Assembly (NCBI RefSeq): GCF_014489845.1
Contig: NZ_JABURY010000015.1
Location: 124,001-188,000, forward strand
From: Frischella japonica
GTDB lineage: Bacteria; Pseudomonadota; Gammaproteobacteria; Enterobacterales; Orbaceae
Direction: 5' to 3'
DNA: 64,000 nt
Part shown: one piece after another, positions 1 through 9,577 of the stretch
How the letters are laid out: every line of letters starts with the position of its first letter
Numbering within the stretch: position 1 is the first letter of the stretch
Notes under the pieces: generated by a model
Databases searched by the model: none
What the model was told of the DNA's origin: nothing
What the model saw: only the letters and a program-made list of their open reading frames with translations
Position numbers and translations under genes: made by a program

Positions 1-209
1 AAGACTTGTTCTATGGCAAAATAATCAGGTTGAAATTGTAAAATAATTTCACTCACGCCAGCATAAATACGTTTTAAGCGAGTGGGTAGATCATCAACAG
101 CAGTTTTGATACAACCGCTGCCGAGATAATTAATTTGACGTCCAACCTGACGAATTACCCCGTAACCCGTCAATCTGGAACCAGGATCTATGCCTAAGAT
201 GATAGACAT
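1..209 (-). CDS. ruvC: Crossover junction endodeoxyribonuclease RuvC (partial, N-terminal part)
   Basis: RuvC is the Holliday-junction resolvase that cuts branched recombination intermediates with RuvAB. About 69 codons are visible, starting [19 protein letters not shown]. The first acidic catalytic residue is the D of GIDPGS (D8), and the E of the AIEQV motif follows near residue 67, as in the family. The rest lies beyond the left edge. The start ATG shares one base with the yebC stop codon (TAATG), so the two genes are translationally coupled, as in the E. coli yebC-ruvC arrangement. Confidence 0.93.
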   Translation of the reverse strand, partial: MSIILGIDPGSRLTGYGVIRQVGRQINYLGSGCIKTAVDDLPTRLKRIYAGVSEIILQFQPDYFAIEQV

Positions 210-952
210 TATAACGTCGCTGCAACCTCATCAGAAACTTCACCATTATGGTAAACTTCTTGTACATCGTCACAGTCTTCGAGCATATCTATCAAACGTA
301 ATAGCTTAGGTGCTGATTCAACATCTAAATCAACTTTTGTTGCTGGAATCATTGATACTTCTGCCGCTTCAGATACTAAACCAGCGGCATCTAGAGCATC
401 TTTAACTTCACCAAAAGATTCTGGCGAGGTAAAAACATCAATTGCACCATCATCATAAGTTACCACATCGTCAGCTCCAGCTTCTAATGCAGCATCCATG
501 ACTTTATCTTCATCTGTACCGGTAGGATAAGAAATAACACCTTTTTTAGTGAACAAATAAGATACTGAACCATCAGTACCTAAGTTACCACCAGTTTTCG
601 TAAAAGCATGACGAACTTCAGAAACAGTACGATTACGATTATCGCTTAAGCATTCAACCATAACTGCTGTGCCAGCTGGACCGTATCCTTCATAAATGAT
701 AGTTTCCATATTGCTATCATCTTCTCCACCAACACCTCGAGCAATAGCTCGATTCATCGTATCACGCGTCATATTATTAGACAATGCTTTATCCATTGCT
801 GCACGTAAACGCGGGTTTGCTGCTGGATCACCACCACCAATTTTTGCAGCGGTAACCAGTTCACGAATAATTTTAGTAAAAATTTTACCACGTTTGGCAT
901 CCTGTGCCGCTTTACGGTGTTTGGTATTAGCCCACTTACTGTGACCTGCCAT
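209..952 (-). CDS. yebC: YebC/PmpR-family protein
   Basis: This 247-residue protein has the normal family length and the diagnostic N-terminus [20 protein letters not shown]. Members are small three-domain proteins. Some act as transcription regulators (PmpR) and some are reported to help ribosomes through proline-rich stretches, so the exact role here cannot be read from the sequence. A GGAGA ribosome-binding site lies seven bases before the ATG. It is followed with a one-base overlap by ruvC and preceded, across the inserted agp gene, by nudB and aspS, which matches the conserved aspS-nudB-yebC-ruvC order. Confidence 0.95.
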   Translation of the reverse strand: MAGHSKWANTKHRKAAQDAKRGKIFTKIIRELVTAAKIGGGDPAANPRLRAAMDKALSNNMTRDTMNRAIARGVGGEDDSNMETIIYEGYGPAGTAVMVECLSDNRNRTVSEVRHAFTKTGGNLGTDGSVSYLFTKKGVISYPTGTDEDKVMDAALEAGADDVVTYDDGAIDVFTSPESFGEVKDALDAAGLVSEAAEVSMIPATKVDLDVESAPKLLRLIDMLEDCDDVQEVYHNGEVSDEVAATL

Positions 953-1220
953 AAAAATTCTCCAAAAGTAATTTGCTCTTTCAAAAATTGCCGCATTTTA
1001 GCATATTTTTTCGATAAATTCATATCTGTTTCTTACAATTAGTATCTGAAGAATCTGCTTTTGAAAAGCTTAGTATTAATTGTGATATCAACCAATAAAG
1101 CGAAATATAAACATTGTCTAACTGAATTTGTTATTAAATTTAACATCAAAAATATGTTTAAAATTAATTCAATTTAAACACTGTTAAACTTAGTCCATTA
1201 AATCAACAGCATGAATATCA

Positions 1221-2495
1221 TTATTGTATTAAACGTTCGAGTTGAGTCTTAAAGGTTTCATAATCACAAAATCCTTGTTGATCGGTAGGGCAATCAGTTA
1301 ATTGTAGTGTGACGACTTGCGGCGGATTGTGTCGATTTAATATTGCCATATTGATAATTTGTTCGGTTGATTGATAGATATATTCAATTTTCATTAGTTG
1401 TTTACCGGTCTGATTATCTTTCCAACGTTCAAAAAAGAGCTTACCGCCTATTGGCGTAGTTTCAAATTGATTAGGTAAGTGATACGGTTTTACCTGCAAT
1501 GCGGATAATAGTGAAGCAATATTAGAGTCATGACCAACTAATACCGTTACTTTTGGTCTCACGGATGACTCTGCAAAGCTATCATAAATATATGAAAGCA
1601 GATTTTTTGTAACATAATTTGCAATAACTGGCGCTCCAAAAACAATGCTATTGTAATATTCTTTAATCGAAACAAGTTGCTTGAGTTCGTCAACTGAATC
1701 AATATTACCCCAAGCAATTTTTTTGAGTGGTATGCCTTCATAATATTGTAGTATAAAAGCATCTGCTAGAGATGTACCTATGCGTAAAGGACCCGTTATT
1801 CCTGGTTCTTCACCAGCAACTAATCTAATATTTGTATCGAGGTTAGTTAAATGGCATTGCTCAATCCCTTCACAAGACACCGAACCTTGGTAATCAATGA
1901 TTTGCTCCATTTTTTGATAGATAGATTGTAAACGTTGATTTAACCCGTTAATACCATTTTCACCTGCATTTTGGTTGATTGATGCAATTGCTTGTTGTTT
2001 AAATTGCTCACTGTCATCGCGAATATTTAAGCTAAATAAGGCATCCATAGTATTCATTTTTTCTTTATGATAAACAAAAACGTTACATCCAGGATAAGCA
2101 CCTAATGCTAGATATTGCGCTGTAGCAATAGTTCGTTGCATGCTATTTGCATAAAAGAAAATGTCTTTTTCTGTAGGACATTTTTTATCATCTAATAATT
2201 GATTATCGACTAACCATTCTTGAATATAATGACCAAAATAACTTTCTAATACGCCACCTTTAGTCGTTAAATAACTTGCTTTTGTATCCAATAGAGGCCA
2301 TTGATGAGAGGTTAATTGACCCAATGTACTACTTGGAGTAGCTAATGGTGCTCTTAAGCCATGACGGCTAAAGATAACCACTTGTTCTAAAGTATAGTCG
2401 GGTACTTCTACGGCTTCAGCGGTTAAAATTGGTAAAAGTAATGATATTGTAATAAAAAGGTTCTGACTTCTAAATTTCCAACTACCTATTTTCAT
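1221..2495 (-). CDS. agp: Periplasmic glucose-1-phosphatase-type histidine acid phosphatase
   Basis: This is a histidine acid phosphatase, very similar along its length to E. coli Agp, which hydrolyses glucose 1-phosphate in the periplasm (and phytate in some relatives). Residues 1-28 form a signal peptide ending TAEA. The catalytic motif RHGLRAP is at residues 44-50, with the nucleophile H45. The proton-donor motif GHDS is near residue 320. As I recall it, E. coli Agp reads RHNLRAP here, so this copy has the canonical G. Six or more cysteines, including pairs near the C-terminus, fit a periplasmic disulfide-bonded enzyme. It sits between nudB and yebC, which are usually adjacent, so it looks like an insertion into that cluster. 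Substrate preference is inferred. Confidence 0.9.
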   Translation of the reverse strand: MKIGSWKFRSQNLFITISLLLPILTAEAVEVPDYTLEQVVIFSRHGLRAPLATPSSTLGQLTSHQWPLLDTKASYLTTKGGVLESYFGHYIQEWLVDNQLLDDKKCPTEKDIFFYANSMQRTIATAQYLALGAYPGCNVFVYHKEKMNTMDALFSLNIRDDSEQFKQQAIASINQNAGENGINGLNQRLQSIYQKMEQIIDYQGSVSCEGIEQCHLTNLDTNIRLVAGEEPGITGPLRIGTSLADAFILQYYEGIPLKKIAWGNIDSVDELKQLVSIKEYYNSIVFGAPVIANYVTKNLLSYIYDSFAESSVRPKVTVLVGHDSNIASLLSALQVKPYHLPNQFETTPIGGKLFFERWKDNQTGKQLMKIEYIYQSTEQIINMAILNRHNPPQVVTLQLTDCPTDQQGFCDYETFKTQLERLIQ

Positions 2496-2674
2496 CTTAT
2501 CCTCATGCCCTTATTTTAATTAATTTGCTTTATCAATATAAAGCTATTTTATTCTCATTCTGATCAATAAAATTAATACGTATTTAACGTGATTAATAGT
2601 TTAAATTTATAACATAGGATTAATTTAATTTTTGATATATTTATCACATTTAAGAAATTTCAATTCAATTAACA

Positions 2675-3127
2675 TTAGAATTGATTAGCAATGGATTGCT
2701 CAATAGATTGTAAAGCCTGGCGGTTATTCCATGATGGTGTCAAACGTTGTGCCTCGGCAAATGGTAACCATCGATAAGCTAAATGTTCAGTAAGCATGGG
2801 AACGATTTCCTGTGGAAGATCTAAACTAAACCAATGCTCCTTATTAATATTAACATTTGGAGCGTATCGATGCTTAAATTGGGGAAAAATCTCAAATTCA
2901 ATGGCATATTGTAAATCTTTTAACACTAACCCCGCAAGAATAATATCAATCCCTGTTTCTTCTTTAACTTCTCGTAATGCGGTTTGAAATGGTATTTCTC
3001 CCTCTTCCAAACTCCCAGTTACTGATTGCCAAAAACTAGGATCATCTTGACGTTGTAACATTAAGTAACGTTGCGTTTTAGAACAATAAATTACAACAAG
3101 AATTGATTCAGGATTTTTATATTTCAT
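2675..3127 (-). CDS. nudB: Dihydroneopterin triphosphate diphosphatase NudB
   Basis: NudB removes pyrophosphate from 7,8-dihydroneopterin triphosphate, an early step of folate synthesis. The Nudix box (G-x5-E-x7-REUxEExGU) is complete at residues 38-60. The motifs FWQSVTGS and FEIFPQFKHRYAP, and the tail SWNNRQA, follow E. coli NudB closely. The length of 150 residues is normal. It lies 54 bp downstream of aspS on the same strand and is probably co-transcribed with it. FolB (43.1 kb), a later enzyme of the same pathway, is elsewhere in the window. Confidence 0.94.
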   Translation of the reverse strand: MKYKNPESILVVIYCSKTQRYLMLQRQDDPSFWQSVTGSLEEGEIPFQTALREVKEETGIDIILAGLVLKDLQYAIEFEIFPQFKHRYAPNVNINKEHWFSLDLPQEIVPMLTEHLAYRWLPFAEAQRLTPSWNNRQALQSIEQSIANQF

Positions 3128-3181
3128 TTAAAAATAGCCATAAAGCGTTAAATTTATTTTAACGCTTTAATTAAAAGATTA

Positions 3182-4942
3182 TTAACAATTTTTGGCAACT
3201 TCGATACCTAGTTCCGCTAACGCAGTTGGATTCGCCGGACTAGGTGCATCAGTGAGTAAACAAGCGGCAGCGGTCGTTTTTGGAAATGCAATGACATCTC
3301 GAATATTATCGGTACCCGCTAATAACATGGTTAAACGATCTAATCCAAAAGCCAAGCCAGCATGAGGTGGTGTCCCAAATTTTAAGGCATCAAGTAAAAA
3401 GCCGAATTTCTCACGTTGTTGCTGTTCATCGATACCTAAAATGGTAAATACGGCTTGTTGCATCTCATTACGGTGAATGCGAACTGAGCCGCCACCTACT
3501 TCATAACCATTAATAACCATATCATAAGCATTGGCAACAGCATTAAGCGGATCAGATTTTAACTGTTCAGGCGTATAATCTTTTGGTGATGTAAATGGAT
3601 GATGCATGGCACTTAAACCATCTTCTGTTTCCTCAAACATCGGAAAATCGACAACCCATAAAGGTGCCCAAGCTAGTTCATTAGTAAGTTGTAAATCTTT
3701 ACCTATTTTTAATCTTAATGCGCCTAAGGCATCACAAACAACTTTATAGCTATCCGCACCAAATAATAAAATATCGCCGTCATTCGCTTTCGCGCGATCT
3801 AATAAAGCTTCCATTTGCTGAGCCGTAAAGAATTTGGCGATCGGACTTTGTACACCCTCTAACCCCTTCGCTCGCTCATTAACTTTAATCCAAGCCAATC
3901 CTTTAGCACCATAAACACTTACTAATTTAGTATATTCATCTAATTGTTTACGAGTTAATATTGCACCATTTGGTACACAAAGTAATGCCACACGGCCTTT
4001 AGGATCATTTGCTGGGGTTGAGAATACACCAAACTCAACATGTTTAACGATATCTGCAATATCGATAATTTCAAGAGGATTACGTAAATCTGGTTTATCG
4101 CTACCAAAACGGTGCATTGCTTCTGCAAATGTCATTATCGGAAATGGATCTAAATCAACATTTACCAATTTATGCCATAGACCACGAATCATCGCTTCCA
4201 TAATTTCCCGGACTTGTTCTGCCGTCATAAATGAAGTTTCAACATCAATTTGGGTAAATTCAGGTTGACGATCAGCTCGTAGGTCTTCATCACGAAAACA
4301 TTTTACAATTTGATAATATCGATCAAATCCTGACATCATTAATAGTTGTTTAAAGATTTGAGGTGATTGCGGTAAAGCATAAAATTCGCCCTTATGTATT
4401 CGGCTAGGTACCAAATAATCTCTTGCCCCTTCTGGCGTAGCTTTAGTCAACATTGGTGTTTCAATATCCAGAAAACCATGTTCGTTCATATACTCACGTA
4501 CAAAAGCAGTAATATTTGCACGAGTTTTAAAAATTTTTGTCATTTCAGGACGACGTAAATCAATATAACGGTATTTTAGACGTTGTTCTTCAGTATTATT
4601 TTGGTTAAAGTCTAACGGTAGTACATCACTACGATTAAAAATGATAAGGTCCGTTGCTAAAACTTCGACCTCTCCTGTTGCCATATCGTGATTGGTTTGT
4701 CCTTCAATCCTTGCGCGCACTTTACCTTTTATTTGAACACAAAATTCATTACGTAATTCAGCAGCGAGTTTAAATGCTTGATCATACTCTGGATCAAAAT
4801 AGACTTGTACAATACCTTCTCGATCGCGTAGATCAACAAAAATTATTTTACCGAAATCTCGGCGTTTATTTATCCAACCACATAATGTTACTTCTTGATT
4901 AATATATGTGGCGTTAAGCTGTCCGCAATAGATGGTTCTCAT
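3182..4942 (-). CDS. aspS: Aspartate--tRNA ligase
   Basis: Class II aminoacyl-tRNA synthetase that charges tRNA-Asp. The 586-residue length is that of the bacterial AspRS type. An N-terminal OB-fold anticodon-binding domain (about residues 1-105) includes [20 protein letters not shown]. Class II motif 2 is [18 protein letters not shown] (near residue 220), a bacterial GAD insertion domain follows (about 285-410), and motif 3 is the GLAFGLDRL stretch near residue 530. An AGGA ribosome-binding site precedes the ATG. It heads the aspS-nudB-agp-yebC-ruvC run. Confidence 0.98.
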   Translation of the reverse strand: MRTIYCGQLNATYINQEVTLCGWINKRRDFGKIIFVDLRDREGIVQVYFDPEYDQAFKLAAELRNEFCVQIKGKVRARIEGQTNHDMATGEVEVLATDLIIFNRSDVLPLDFNQNNTEEQRLKYRYIDLRRPEMTKIFKTRANITAFVREYMNEHGFLDIETPMLTKATPEGARDYLVPSRIHKGEFYALPQSPQIFKQLLMMSGFDRYYQIVKCFRDEDLRADRQPEFTQIDVETSFMTAEQVREIMEAMIRGLWHKLVNVDLDPFPIMTFAEAMHRFGSDKPDLRNPLEIIDIADIVKHVEFGVFSTPANDPKGRVALLCVPNGAILTRKQLDEYTKLVSVYGAKGLAWIKVNERAKGLEGVQSPIAKFFTAQQMEALLDRAKANDGDILLFGADSYKVVCDALGALRLKIGKDLQLTNELAWAPLWVVDFPMFEETEDGLSAMHHPFTSPKDYTPEQLKSDPLNAVANAYDMVINGYEVGGGSVRIHRNEMQQAVFTILGIDEQQQREKFGFLLDALKFGTPPHAGLAFGLDRLTMLLAGTDNIRDVIAFPKTTAAACLLTDAPSPANPTALAELGIEVAKNC

Positions 4943-5152
4943 TTAATATATCCTGTGTGCTAATGCAAAAATGTTAGCTATTATAAAACAATTTCTTATT
5001 GTATAAAGACTGTTAATATAAATATTCCTGATTTATTTTATTAATAGTTAATTTTTAATGCGATTTAGATTTTACCAGCTTCTGTAACACATATTGAGTG
5101 TAATAAACTTGATCATTCTCATTAAATATTTCTTTTAAAAAATAAATAAAAG

Positions 5153-5181
5153 TTGTCAGATTAGAAATTTATGAATATGCT
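5153..5181 (+). promoter_or_regulatory. Probable sigma-70 promoter of the isochorismatase-fold gene
   Basis: A -35 box TTGTCA (5153-5158) and a -10 box TATGCT (5176-5181) are separated by exactly 17 bases. The predicted transcript would begin near 5188, leaving a leader of only about 20 bases without an obvious ribosome-binding site before the ATG at 5209. Confidence 0.4.
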
Positions 5182-5208
5182 CTATCATCCTTATAAAATA
5201 ACTCAATT

Positions 5209-5757
5209 ATGATGAAAGCATTAATTTCAATTGATTATACCTATGATTTTATCGCCGAAGATGGCGCTTTAACAGTGGGTTTAGCCGGTCAAGCAATCGA
5301 ATCCGCAATGATTAGAACAACTGAGTCATTTATTAGACAAAACAATTTTATTGTATTTGCTATTGATGCTCATGATTCAAATGATCGTTATCATCCAGAA
5401 AATACCCTTTTTCCTCCACATAATATTGTTGGAACTAAAGGGCAAACACTTTTCGGAGGTTTAAAGAAACTGTATGAAAAGCATCAATCACATCCTAATA
5501 TAAAATGGCTTAACAAACGCTATTATTCGGCATTCTGTGGAACAGAGCTCGATTTACGTCTACGCGAAAGAAGAATAACTGAAATACACTTAATTGGTGT
5601 TTGTACGGATATTTGTGTTTTACATACTGCTATTGATGCCTATAATTTGGGATATAAAATCGTCATTCATAAAAATGCAGTGGCTAGTTTTGATCAAAAT
5701 GGTCATCAATGGGCACTGAATCATTTTGAAAAAACCTTAGGCGCAACTCTCGTTTAA
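5209..5757 (+). CDS. Isochorismatase-family cysteine hydrolase (nicotinamidase-like)
   Basis: A 182-residue cysteine hydrolase of the isochorismatase/nicotinamidase superfamily. The catalytic triad is D9 (ISIDYTYDF), K103 (LNKRYYSAF) and C136 (GVCTDICV). A cis-peptide bend follows the usual pattern just before the nucleophile. Metal or substrate residues resembling those of PncA are seen at D53-A-H55 and H71. It resembles the short Gram-positive nicotinamidase-like enzymes more than the longer E. coli PncA. Nicotinamide deamidation in NAD salvage is the most likely role, but other amidase substrates cannot be excluded. The start could be either of two adjacent ATGs (5209 or 5212), neither with a Shine-Dalgarno sequence. 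Confidence 0.75.
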   Translation: MMKALISIDYTYDFIAEDGALTVGLAGQAIESAMIRTTESFIRQNNFIVFAIDAHDSNDRYHPENTLFPPHNIVGTKGQTLFGGLKKLYEKHQSHPNIKWLNKRYYSAFCGTELDLRLRERRITEIHLIGVCTDICVLHTAIDAYNLGYKIVIHKNAVASFDQNGHQWALNHFEKTLGATLV

Positions 5758-6194
5758 ATAACTGCAACAAAATAATATTGAAATGACAAAATTCGGTGCT
5801 TACCAAGCCTAATGTTTATTTTAGCGTTAATGTTAATGATGATGCTAAATATAGACAAATGCCCTCATACAATTTATTGCTGTTTTTATTTGATATTATT
5901 GTGATTGTTGGAAATAAATGGTATTTAATGTTAAAGATTAAATAGTAACAAATTTTTATGTAAACATATTTAAATATTAAATTTACTGAAAACGCTAGGT
6001 AAATTATTAACATTTATTGATAAAAGAGGCTAAACGCATTTTATTACAATTTGATAAATAATAAATAGATACATGTTTTGGTTATAATCACAAAATTTTT
6101 AAAGCAATAAATTTTACGCAAAAATAATTATCAATGAAAAAATCTAAGCGTTTCTATGCTATCATAATTACATTAAGGTTTTACTAATAAGTTC
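5758..6194. other. Intergenic stretch without a recognised gene
   Basis: About 440 bp of AT-rich sequence between the cysteine hydrolase and moeB. The only longer open frame (5816-6013, minus) has AT-driven composition and no ribosome-binding site. I see no RNA gene, clear terminator or repeat here. Confidence 0.5.
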
Positions 6195-6950
6195 ATGTTA
6201 CCACTCAGCAATAAAGAATTATTACGCTATGATCGCCAAATCTCTATAAAGGGATTTGATATTGATAAACAAACAATGTTGAAAAATTGTTCCGCGTTGA
6301 TTATTGGCGTTGGTGGCTTAGGCTGTAATGCTGCTTTATATTTATGTAATGCTGGTATAGGTCAATTGACTTTAGTTGATTTTGATACAGTATGTGAATC
6401 AAATTTATCTCGGCAAATTTTGTATACTGAAACTTCTTTAGGTCTAAAAAAGGTCTATGCTGCTCGACATGCTTTACATCAATACAGACCAGAAATAAAG
6501 ATTAATTGTATTGAACATCAGCTAAGTTCTGAAGCATTATTAGCCACCATTAGTGAGCATCATATAGTCCTTGATTGTAGTGATAATTTAACTACACGTC
6601 TGCAAATTAACCGTTGTTGTCATCAATTAAAAAAAACACTTATTTCAGCATCTGCTATTAGAATGGAGGGCTTGATCAGTGTTTTTACTTATCAAAATTG
6701 CCAACCTTGTTATCAATGTTTAAGCCAATTATACAATGAAGAACAATTAACCTGTGTAGAGTCTGGCATTATGTCGCCACTAGTCGGAATTATTGGTGCA
6801 ACCCAAGCACTTGAAGCCATTAAAGTGCTAACTAATTATGGCGAACCGCTTATTGGTCGCATACTAATGATTGATGCAATGACAATGCAATTTAATGAAT
6901 TGACGATTGTTAAACAACCAAACTGCCCTATTTGCCAATATGATAGATAA
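6195..6950 (+). CDS. moeB: Molybdopterin-synthase adenylyltransferase MoeB
   Basis: An E1-like enzyme that adenylates the C-terminal glycine of MoaD for molybdopterin synthesis. The nucleotide-binding loop GVGGLG is at residues 38-43, with R14, D62 and R73 of the ATP site. The structural zinc cysteines fall at C172, C175, C244 and C247, matching my recollection of E. coli MoeB numbering, and C187 sits in the TCVESG motif. Length (251) is normal. ThiF is the main alternative, but overall similarity favours MoeB. It overlaps dusC by 11 bp. The partner gene moeA, adjacent in E. coli, is 33 kb away here. Confidence 0.88.
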   Translation: MLPLSNKELLRYDRQISIKGFDIDKQTMLKNCSALIIGVGGLGCNAALYLCNAGIGQLTLVDFDTVCESNLSRQILYTETSLGLKKVYAARHALHQYRPEIKINCIEHQLSSEALLATISEHHIVLDCSDNLTTRLQINRCCHQLKKTLISASAIRMEGLISVFTYQNCQPCYQCLSQLYNEEQLTCVESGIMSPLVGIIGATQALEAIKVLTNYGEPLIGRILMIDAMTMQFNELTIVKQPNCPICQYDR

Positions 6951-7899
6951 AGTTAATCAGATCATTCTAGCACCAATGGAAGGTGTTTTAGATTATTCAA
7001 TGCGTGAGTTATTAACCAGTATTAACCAATTTGACTATTGTGTAACGGAGTTTGTGCGTGTCACAGATCATCGTTTAACGAAGAAAACGTTTTACCGACT
7101 TTGCCCAGAACTTTATCATGGGGGTAAAACTCACTCTGATACACCGGTGCGCATTCAATTACTTGGGCAAATTCCAGCACTGATGGCTGAAAATGCCGCA
7201 TTAGCTATTGAATTAGGATCTTTTGGAATTGATATTAATTGTGGTTGTCCAGCTAAATCGGTAGTTGGTAATCAAGGCGGTGCATTTTTATTAAAATCAC
7301 CGGAATTAATCTATCAGATAACCAAACAAGTAAGAGAAAAAATTGGTTACACGGCACCGTTATCAGTCAAAATCCGCTTAGGATTTGCCGATAAGTCACA
7401 CTGTTTTGAAATTGCTGATGCGGTAGAGCAAGGAGGTGCAACAGAAATTGTGATTCATGGACGAACTAAAAATGATGGCTATCAAGCCAATAAAATCGAC
7501 TGGCTAACCATCGGTAATATAAAAAAAAGGCTTCATATACCCGTAATCGCCAACGGTGAAATAATAAGTGCAGCCTCTGCCCAAAAATGTATCGAACAAA
7601 GTCAAACAGATAATATTATGATTGGACGAGGTATCTTAGCTATCCCTAATTTGGCCAATATCATTAGATTTGGTGACACACCTTTAAGTTGGCAAGAGAT
7701 CATGTTAATTTTACAAAAATATGCTTCTAAAAAATCTTTCATCAAACAATTGCAACATAAACCACTTTATCATTCAGCAAGAATCAAGCAGTGGTTAAGT
7801 TATTTAAAACAACATTATCCCGAAGCGCAAACACTACTGGCAAAAATACGTACTTTAAATACACAACATGACATAATAGAGGCTTTACATTTTAAATAA
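6940..7899 (+). CDS. dusC: tRNA-dihydrouridine(16) synthase DusC
   Basis: Flavin-dependent enzyme that reduces uridine 16 in the tRNA D-loop. The N-terminal sequence IILAPMEGVLDYSMRELL and the catalytic cysteine in DINCGCPAK (C103 from this start) match DusC rather than DusA or DusB. So do VIHGRTKNDGY, PVIANGEI and the C-terminal ARIKQWLSYL. I chose the ATG at 6940, which aligns with E. coli DusC, over a TTG at 6907. It overlaps the end of moeB by 11 bp, so the two are probably co-translated. Confidence 0.93.
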   Translation: MIDKVNQIILAPMEGVLDYSMRELLTSINQFDYCVTEFVRVTDHRLTKKTFYRLCPELYHGGKTHSDTPVRIQLLGQIPALMAENAALAIELGSFGIDINCGCPAKSVVGNQGGAFLLKSPELIYQITKQVREKIGYTAPLSVKIRLGFADKSHCFEIADAVEQGGATEIVIHGRTKNDGYQANKIDWLTIGNIKKRLHIPVIANGEIISAASAQKCIEQSQTDNIMIGRGILAIPNLANIIRFGDTPLSWQEIMLILQKYASKKSFIKQLQHKPLYHSARIKQWLSYLKQHYPEAQTLLAKIRTLNTQHDIIEALHFK

Positions 7900-8039
7900 C
7901 CTCATCATTATGAATGAGTATGATTTATTTAAGAACTAAAAAAATTTTATAAAAATTAACATTTTTGGTAATTAATATTATATAATTAATAATAAAATCA
8001 ATATTTTTATTTTCTACTATTTAATTTTAAAGGTTAAGA

Positions 8040-8372
8040 TTGAAAGCGTATTTTTTCCTATTCCTAGCTATTAGTTTTGAAATAATTGGTACCAGTTTTT
8101 TAAAATTATCTAATCAATTTACTAATCTGTTACAAACGGTTATTGCAATAGCTTCCTACTTTATTGCCTTTTTCTTTCTAAGCTTAGTACTAAAAACTAT
8201 GCCTGTCGGGATTGCTTATGCAATTTGGTCCGGTATAGGAATTATTTGTATCACATTGATTGGTATTTTTATTTTTAAACAAAATTTAGATTTACCCGCA
8301 TTCATTGGATTAAGTTTAATTATTGTCGGTGTTGTAATCATTAACTTATTTTCTAACGTAAAAATAGATTAA
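8040..8372 (+). CDS. emrE: Small multidrug resistance (SMR) exporter, EmrE-like
   Basis: A 110-residue, four-helix inner-membrane protein of the SMR family, which exports lipophilic cations by proton antiport as a dual-topology dimer. The essential membrane glutamate is E14 (ISFEIIGTSFLK). The helix-3 segment GIAYAIWSGIGI and the LDLPAFIGLSLIIVGVVIINL end follow EmrE closely rather than the SugE/Gdx guanidinium subgroup. The start codon is TTG at 8040, preceded by AAGG seven bases upstream. Upstream promoter signals are not clear. Confidence 0.85.
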   Translation: MKAYFFLFLAISFEIIGTSFLKLSNQFTNLLQTVIAIASYFIAFFFLSLVLKTMPVGIAYAIWSGIGIICITLIGIFIFKQNLDLPAFIGLSLIIVGVVIINLFSNVKID

Positions 8373-8619
8373 TGATATTGATTTAACATTAAAGTGCTGC
8401 TGTTAATAAACGATTATTTGCAACCCCCCCCACAACATCTAAATCAAATTTATTTTTAAATCTTAGATAAATTAACTATAAAATTTTTTAATTCATCACT
8501 TTTTTATAATTAATTGTTTTTTTTGTAAAAAAAAAATTTACCATAATGAATTTTTTGATTAAACCAAATTATATTAGTTTTTTATCACTTCATTTAACTT
8601 ATTTATTAGATTACTTCTA
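8373..8619. other. AT-rich spacer ahead of the Tad locus
   Basis: No gene is seen. It contains an isolated run of eight Cs near 8425 and long A/T runs around 8515-8540. The flp promoter follows directly. Confidence 0.4.
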
Positions 8620-8648
8620 TTGAAACTAAATATTTTGTTGGCTATAAT
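8620..8648 (+). promoter_or_regulatory. Strong sigma-70-type promoter of flp1
   Basis: A -35 box TTGAAA (8620-8625) and a perfect -10 box TATAAT (8643-8648) are spaced by 17 bases. The transcript would carry a leader of about 130 nt. Within the leader a 12-codon open frame starts at 8730 with a GAAAGAGG repeat-like context, and the true AAAGGAG ribosome-binding site lies six bases before the flp1 ATG. Strong expression fits a major pilin. Confidence 0.6.
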
Positions 8649-8785
8649 GTGCCAAGAATTTGTTAAGCATTTTTAAACAATTCTAAAATGGTGTGCTATT
8701 TTATCCATAATAGTAACCTTAAATAACAATGAAAGAGGATAATATTAAAAACAATATCTATCCATAATAATGAAAGGAGTAAATT

Positions 8786-9043
8786 ATGAAATTATTTAAT
8801 AACGTAGTATCCACATATTACACAACTAAAAGCCGTGCAGCTGATTTCATCCGTAAGCAAGATGGTGTTACTGCTCTTGAATATGCTATTGTTGCAGCTG
8901 GTGTGGCATCTGTTGTGTTAGTTGTATTCAGCTCGGATGGTAGCTTCGGCTCATCAATTAAAGGTGTATTCTCTTCATTATCAAGCAAATTAACAACATT
9001 AATGGCTTCTGGTTCTGGTGGTGCTGGTGGTGCTGCTAGCTAA
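8786..9043 (+). CDS. flp1: Flp prepilin (probable major pilin)
   Basis: Type IVb Flp-family prepilin of 85 residues. Leader residues 1-27 end KQDG, and cleavage is predicted after G27. The mature protein then begins VTALEYAIVAAG, with the conserved glutamate at +5 and tyrosine at +6, followed by one hydrophobic helix. The C-terminus is an unusual Gly/Ala/Ser-rich tail (from about residue 74), probably exposed on the fibre. The promoter and a near-ideal ribosome-binding site upstream, plus a strong hairpin terminator just downstream, suggest it is made in excess over the assembly proteins. Confidence 0.92.
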   Translation: MKLFNNVVSTYYTTKSRAADFIRKQDGVTALEYAIVAAGVASVVLVVFSSDGSFGSSIKGVFSSLSSKLTTLMASGSGGAGGAAS

Positions 9044-9068
9044 TTCTTAATCACAGTTAATTAGGATG

Positions 9069-9125
9069 AAAAATCACATCTACTTACTCTGAATATTCAA
9101 AAGGATCTTAGTAGATGTGATTTTT
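9069..9125 (+). terminator. Strong hairpin terminator/attenuator after flp1
   Basis: A perfect 16-bp inverted repeat (9069-9084 with 9110-9125, core ATCACATCTACT / AGTAGATGTGAT) encloses a 25-nt loop, and the right arm runs into TTTTTT. It lies between flp1 and flp2, so it probably limits read-through from the pilin promoter into the assembly genes. Confidence 0.82.
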
Positions 9126-9361
9126 TAGAAAAGCCGTTTCATAATACTTGAACTGTGTTACTTTAGCAAATAATAATCTATATTAGAAAAATAGCATTTC
9201 AATTATTTAATCAAAAAATTTGATAGCCTGAACAAATTATAGATACTATTATTGATTTAACTAATTAATAGTCACATTAAAAATATGTAAGAAAGCTGTG
9301 TGAAACGCTTTTTATTAGAAATTCTTTCTTCGATACTATATTATAACAAGAAGGATTAATT

Positions 9362-9577
9362 ATGATTGGTTTAGATTGTTCTTATTTAAAAGTAAAAAAT
9401 GCAGTGGTTTTTTTCATAAAAAAACGAGATGGAGTTACAGCTCTTGAATTCGCTTTTTTAATTGCTGGAGTTTCTGTAACTGTATTTTTAGTTTTTAGTC
9501 GTAATGGTAGTTTTGGAGTAATGCAAAGTAGCATGTGGACAGCAATGCAAGAAGCTCTTAATCGTATGCTTACGTAA
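9362..9577 (+). CDS. flp2: Second Flp-type prepilin (minor pilin or diverged paralogue)
   Basis: A 71-residue Flp-like prepilin. The leader ends KKRDG (G24), then VTALEFAFLIAG, so the +5 glutamate is kept but the usual +6 tyrosine is phenylalanine. It lacks the Gly/Ala-rich tail of flp1 and ends with a short amphipathic segment. An AGAAGG ribosome-binding site lies eight bases before the ATG. It is separated from flp1 by a strong terminator, so it must be transcribed from its own promoter or from read-through. A minor-pilin role is inferred. Confidence 0.85.
   Translation: MIGLDCSYLKVKNAVVFFIKKRDGVTALEFAFLIAGVSVTVFLVFSRNGSFGVMQSSMWTAMQEALNRMLT

Noticed and set aside
5816-6013. 65-codon minus-strand open frame between the cysteine hydrolase and moeB
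   Set aside because: Composition is dominated by Ile, Tyr, Leu and Lys as expected from random AT-rich sequence, with no ribosome-binding site or recognisable domain.
6907-6939. TTG start of dusC 33 bases upstream
   Set aside because: The ATG at 6940 aligns with the E. coli DusC N-terminus, and the extra residues are simply the end of moeB read in another frame.
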